Assembly (NCBI RefSeq): GCF_032595355.1
Contig: NZ_JASMWN010000002.1
Span: forward strand, 1 to 64,000
DNA from: Sedimentitalea todarodis
Lineage (GTDB): Bacteria > Pseudomonadota > Alphaproteobacteria > Rhodobacterales > Rhodobacteraceae
DNA: 64,000 nucleotides
Reading direction: 5' to 3'
Of the stretch, positions 60,584-64,000 are shown one piece after another (within the stretch, counting starts at the first letter, position 1; each line of letters starts with the position of its first letter). Under the pieces are notes generated by a model. It saw only the letters and a program-made list of their open reading frames with translations, did no database searches and was not told the origin of the DNA. A program made the position numbers and the translations under genes.

Positions 60584-62119
60584 TCACGCCGTCGGTTTGC
60601 GACTGGCGGCGATGACCGTGGCGTCATTTGCGCGCACTTCGAACCCGGCGTGATCCAGATTGCGAAGGAAGGAAGAGATCGTCTCTCCCTGCGCATAGAA
60701 CGCGTTGGGATGAAGTTTGACGACCATCAACTGGCACTGTTTCAAACCTTCCGGATCATCTGAAATCAGATCGAACTCCGCCCCGTTGATGTCACAGATC
60801 AACGCATACGGCGCAACCATGTCTTTGCTGGCGAGCAACTGTGACAGGGTCGTCGTCGGGACCAGGATCGCGTTCGCTTGTTGCTGCGCGCGCCGATCAG
60901 CCACAACACCACCAGCACGTGCATCCGCAGGCACGTCAAATGGCACTCTGTCCACGCCGGAATAGTCGATGGCTAGATTGAGCACACACAATTCCCGATC
61001 CGCACCGCCACGCAAGGCATTGTCGCGGCAAAGGTCGAAGAGCTGCGGATTGGCCTCAACAATGACCTGCCGCTGATCTTTCCCTAGCCTGCGATTGACG
61101 AGACCCGAAATCACACCGTAGCCGCCACCCAGAACCACAACCGGCAAATCCGTTGGCATTTCGTCCCTGATCAGCCTCCACATGGGCTTCTCGTAGTACC
61201 CTTTGCGCATCGCATTATACGTCAGGTAAGGAATGTCGCCGGGATGTTCGAACCGAATGCCTTCGACATCCAGCATGTTTTTTGCGGCTCGTGTTCGAAT
61301 GACCTTCTTTAACCTCTTGCTGGGTCGCACAAATTCCTGACCACCCCGCTCAACGAAGGTTTGCCGATGTCTCCGGGCGTCGCCCCGTGCGTTGCCGATG
61401 TCCAGTCGCGTGCATGTCGTAGTCACCGAACGCTCGGCAAGGGCCTTTACGTACTTCTTTTCGAACCGGTTGCAGGCGTCATAAAACACCTGATCAATCG
61501 TTCCTTTCCCAAGGTGCTCAACGCGAAAGTCAACGGCATAGGAGGAAAACCCTCGCAGCTTCGCCTGTGTGACCAGATCTGTGGCATAGAGGTGAAACCC
61601 CTCAAGATCGCAGGAAAAGCCAAGCCGCGCATCCTGTCGCAACAGGATGAAGTTCTCATCAAGAGATTCAACCTGTTCTGGTCGTTCTCGCTGGGGTGCC
61701 GCGAAAACCACTGCCTGTTCATTCAGGAACATGAACTGCTCATTCCCACGCAGCCCCGCGTTACCCAGAACCGCCCAGTGCGGATCCGCTTCGGACAGTT
61801 CACGGATAATCTCGCGAAGCCGTTCCGGCCCGTCGAGCGCGAGAACATCCTGATGACAGAACACGACGAACTCACCCCGCGCATGGTTTGCAAGCCTGTT
61901 CAGCCCACCATAGCCATCGCCCTGATTGCTGGCCGAATTGTCGATATACAGAAACTCGGCACAGCTCTCGTCAAATCCCCTATCGACCATCGACTGCACC
62001 ATGGCCTGATATTGGGCGTTCTTCGTCACCAGCGAGCAAAAGGAAAACTCGATGTCATAGGTCGGATGGCCGTCAATCGCGACGGGCTTGACGGTGTTGG
62101 GGCGGTCATCCGAATTCAT
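60584..62119 (-). CDS. Two-domain protein: glycosyltransferase-like plus FkbM-type methyltransferase
   Basis: The protein has 511 residues. The N-terminal part resembles a GT-A fold (SLVTKNAQYQAMVQSMVDRG, DNSASNQGDGYGGLNRLA, and EFVVFCHQDVLAL with an acidic motif). After about residue 280 a methyltransferase-like region follows, with PVVVLGGGYGVISGL as SAM-binding motif I and LICDINGAEFDLI as the later FkbM-type acidic motif. It may make or modify a surface polysaccharide. The ATG at 62119 follows GCGAGG. I do not recognise this exact combination as a named family. Confidence 0.6.
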   Translation of the reverse strand: MNSDDRPNTVKPVAIDGHPTYDIEFSFCSLVTKNAQYQAMVQSMVDRGFDESCAEFLYIDNSASNQGDGYGGLNRLANHARGEFVVFCHQDVLALDGPERLREIIRELSEADPHWAVLGNAGLRGNEQFMFLNEQAVVFAAPQRERPEQVESLDENFILLRQDARLGFSCDLEGFHLYATDLVTQAKLRGFSSYAVDFRVEHLGKGTIDQVFYDACNRFEKKYVKALAERSVTTTCTRLDIGNARGDARRHRQTFVERGGQEFVRPSKRLKKVIRTRAAKNMLDVEGIRFEHPGDIPYLTYNAMRKGYYEKPMWRLIRDEMPTDLPVVVLGGGYGVISGLVNRRLGKDQRQVIVEANPQLFDLCRDNALRGGADRELCVLNLAIDYSGVDRVPFDVPADARAGGVVADRRAQQQANAILVPTTTLSQLLASKDMVAPYALICDINGAEFDLISDDPEGLKQCQLMVVKLHPNAFYAQGETISSFLRNLDHAGFEVRANDATVIAASRKPTA

Positions 62120-62215
62120 AAGGTGCCTCGCATGCAGATTGCTGGTCCAACGATCTTGAGGGCGACGCAGGATCATCCATGTTTGATCCGGATGTGTCAA
62201 AATCAATCAAGGGGA

Positions 62216-63070
62216 TCAATCCTTATCGGCGTTGGCTGGCGTCAGCGCCCTGACAAGACGCACAACTTCGCTCGGTGCGTGGGCAAGCCAGAAATCCGGA
62301 TCATAGCGTTCGAAAGCATGGCAGCCAAACGGCAATTGCCTCCCCGTTCGCGCGAACAGATCCGCCGGGCAGACCTCGAAGGCGAACGATGCCGCAATCT
62401 CGGGCGATGGGATCCTGTACATGGGAAAGGCGGCAGCGATGTCTCTGGTCCACAAGACATCCTCGTTCAGAACCTTGCGTCGCACGACCACCCTTTGAGT
62501 TCCGATGAGGGAAAGGGCCCAATTCACAGCAGAGATGATACCGACCTTGCCTGCCACACGGATCCCGAGAGACCGCGGCAGAAACACCGCATTTCTGAAT
62601 ACCGACAGGGTCGATGGAATATGGCGCAACGACAGGCCGCCATTCAGGGTCTGCAAGAATTGCAGTGGCCGCCTCGGTTCACCATATCCCTCGAACATCG
62701 GTGATCCAACAAATGCATAGCCCTTGCCCAACCACTCCCGCAGCGTGGGTTTGAGGATAATCGCATCATGCTGACAAATCAGTATGTAGTCGCTCGAAAC
62801 GAACCGTTCATAGAAGTCGGGTTCAGACAGGAGACTGTTATATCCGGATACATCGCGAAAGCAGCGGTCCTCGAAGGTCTCGACAGTGATCTCGGCATCG
62901 TCGGCGGCACCGAGTGCATCGCGGAGTTCAGAGAGCAGCGCAAATTGCCCATGTCCCCCGATCAGGACCGCGGGGAAGCCCCGCAACATTCGCAGATTGT
63001 GACGTACAAGATCGAACTCTGCCGGACTGAGTGGGCGGTAGATCGGGATGATGATGCTGCAACTCGACAT
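62216..63070 (-). CDS. DUF5672-type glycosyltransferase-like protein
   Basis: The 284-residue protein has IIIPIYRPLSPAEFDLVRHNL at the N-terminus (quoted in part), DYILICQHDAIILKPTLREW with the DxD-like acidic motif, GSPMFEG, TLNGGLSLRH and LNEDVLWTRDI, the pattern of DUF5672 proteins. These are thought to be glycosyltransferases. It precedes the two-domain GT/FkbM gene on the same strand with a 96-bp gap and may share its pathway. Confidence 0.75.
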   Translation of the reverse strand: MSSCSIIIPIYRPLSPAEFDLVRHNLRMLRGFPAVLIGGHGQFALLSELRDALGAADDAEITVETFEDRCFRDVSGYNSLLSEPDFYERFVSSDYILICQHDAIILKPTLREWLGKGYAFVGSPMFEGYGEPRRPLQFLQTLNGGLSLRHIPSTLSVFRNAVFLPRSLGIRVAGKVGIISAVNWALSLIGTQRVVVRRKVLNEDVLWTRDIAAAFPMYRIPSPEIAASFAFEVCPADLFARTGRQLPFGCHAFERYDPDFWLAHAPSEVVRLVRALTPANADKD

Positions 63071-63133
63071 TCAACCGCACCCCCGGCATGGCCCGAACGG
63101 TTTGAACCCGACGCAGCGCTGACAAACAACAAA

Positions 63134-63160
63134 GCCCCGGCCGCCATCGGCGCCCGGGAC
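63134..63160 (-). terminator. Probable terminator of the F0 ATP synthase operon
   Basis: On the minus strand GTCCCGGGCGCC and GGCGGCCGGGGC form a GC-rich, imperfect hairpin followed by TTTGTTGTTTG. It lies 35 bp after the atpF stop codon and before the glycosyltransferase gene. Confidence 0.6.
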
Positions 63161-63195
63161 TCGGTAGAAAAAAGTAGGGCAATGGGCGGACACGC

Positions 63196-63756
63196 CTAGT
63201 GCAGTTTTGCGTCCACCTCGGCAATGGCGCTCTCGATCAGCTTGTTGCCATCCGTCGCGGTCATCTGCTTGCCAATCACTTCACGCGAAGCGGCAATGGC
63301 GATCAAGATCGCCTGATCGCGCACTTCTTTCACGGCCGAGGCTTGGGCCGATGAGATCTGGTCTTCTGCGGCAGCAAGACGACGCACGATCGAAAGCTGC
63401 AGGTCTTCCTTGGCTTTCTCCGCAGCTTGCGCCGCTTCTTCGCGGGCCGTCGACACGATGCGATCTGCCTGTTCCTGAACTTCCTTCTGCTTGCGCTCGT
63501 AGGACGCCAGGATGGTCTGTGCTTCTTCGCGCAGCGCACGGGCTTCGTCGAGTTCGGACTTGATGCCCTCGGCGCGGCTATCCAGCATTCCACCCAACTT
63601 GCCGGGTACTTTCAGGTAAACCAGCACGCCGATGAACAGAAGAAACGCCAGCAGAACGATAAAGTTCGTGTTGTGCAGCGAGAAAAACGGACCGCCAGCG
63701 GCCAGCGCGGGACTGGCTGCGCCAAAGGTCAGGACAAGGGCGATGATGTTGCGCAT
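63196..63756 (-). CDS. atpF: ATP synthase F0 subunit b
   Basis: The 186-residue protein begins with a signal-like hydrophobic stretch (residues 3-20), then a membrane segment (FIVLLAFLLFIGVLVYL) and a long amphipathic helix (from KLGGMLDSRAEGI) as in subunit b. It is part of the peripheral stalk. It follows a second b-type subunit in the operon, as in other alphaproteobacteria that use b and b'. Confidence 0.92.
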   Translation of the reverse strand: MRNIIALVLTFGAASPALAAGGPFFSLHNTNFIVLLAFLLFIGVLVYLKVPGKLGGMLDSRAEGIKSELDEARALREEAQTILASYERKQKEVQEQADRIVSTAREEAAQAAEKAKEDLQLSIVRRLAAAEDQISSAQASAVKEVRDQAILIAIAASREVIGKQMTATDGNKLIESAIAEVDAKLH

Positions 63757-63761
63757 ATCTC

Positions 63762-64000
63762 TTATCCTTTCACACGGCTTGCAACTGCGGCTTGAACCGC
63801 ATCTGCATCTGCCTTGCCGCCCAGTGCCGCAACGATCTCTGCTGCGGTGTCGGTTGCAACGGCCTTGACGCTCTCCAACGCACCAGCGCGGATTTCCGAA
63901 ATGGCCTTTTCGGATTCGGCTGACTTGGCCGCAATCTCGGCATCCGCCTTTTCGATTGCGACGTCCAGATCTGCCTGAATCTCCGCCCTCGCCTTGGTGA
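63762..64000 (-). CDS. atpF': ATP synthase F0 subunit b' (partial)
   Basis: The C-terminal 79 codons of a subunit b-like protein run off the window. The translation is a long charged alanine-rich helix (EIQADLDVAIEKADAEIAA, ending AVASRVKG). The stop codon at 63762 lies five bases before the atpF start. The order b' then b with no intervening gene is normal for alphaproteobacteria. Confidence 0.85.
   Translation of the reverse strand, partial: TKARAEIQADLDVAIEKADAEIAAKSAESEKAISEIRAGALESVKAVATDTAAEIVAALGGKADADAVQAAVASRVKG

Noticed and set aside
1..64000. CRISPR array or retron
   Set aside because: No regularly spaced direct repeats of 20-40 bp and no reverse transcriptase or Cas gene were seen.

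Overview
The window looks like a chromosomal segment of an alphaproteobacterium of the order Rhodobacterales (Roseobacter-type). This is inferred from gene content and order: a putR/putA divergent pair, chvG-chvI next to pckA and to a short hprK/rapZ/EIIA/HPr cluster, the era-rnc-lepB-acpS-pdxJ block, three tandem deformylase-like genes before fmt, separate b and b' ATP synthase subunits, DUF1491/DUF3429/DUF6473-type genes, and the GC-rich codon use of everything right of about 9.8 kb. No taxonomic search was possible.

Bases 1-9.8 kb are accessory. The left edge holds the 3' end of an IS66-type transposase gene running into the C-terminal part of a SNF2-like helicase gene, both broken. Then comes an island of about 8.7 kb bounded by a 15-bp direct repeat (817-831 and 9536-9550). 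The right copy is the 3' end, including the encoded CCA, of an intact tRNA-Leu(UAA) gene on the minus strand. The island carries a tyrosine integrase, a hypothetical gene overlapping it, an AlpA-type regulator, a small gene overlapping a DUF3987 primase/helicase-like gene, an 846-bp gap that begins with an inverted repeat, and a convergent, AT-richer two-gene operon. That operon encodes a P-loop ATPase with a C-terminal zinc ribbon and a helix-hairpin-helix-like tail, translationally coupled to a protein with an R-x4-H (HEPN-like) motif. It is the best candidate in the window for an undescribed system, probably defence or toxin-type cargo.

From 9.8 to 28 kb lie catabolism and carbon control: putR/putA, an HD-domain protein, a rhomboid protease, an inositol-phosphatase-family gene, two MDR oxidoreductases, a DUF6473 gene, 3-hydroxybutyryl-CoA dehydrogenase, an acyltransferase, and the cluster ptsH, EIIA, rapZ, hprK, chvG, chvI (minus strand) divergent from pckA. 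From 28 to 32 kb are a short EamA protein, a TauE/SafE permease, a probable methylsuccinyl-CoA dehydrogenase and two small genes.

From 32 to 49 kb is a mostly housekeeping stretch: recO, DUF1491, era, rnc, lepB, acpS, a membrane protein, pdxJ, DUF2062, rsh, rpoZ and folK on the minus strand; NYN nuclease, ispH, DUF3429, methyltransferase, rnhA and TRIC-like genes on the plus strand; then def, two def paralogues, fmt and two small YeaQ/GlsB-like membrane proteins on the minus strand. From 49 to 64 kb are a PatB/MalY-type aminotransferase, a Xi-class glutathione transferase, an orphan receiver, cobD, a lytic transglycosylase, a PRC-barrel protein, smc, a lipoprotein, a FadR-type regulator, two surface-glycan-type genes and the end of the F0 ATP synthase operon. 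A 103-bp palindromic repeat occurs twice, each time starting exactly at the stop codon of the gene upstream.
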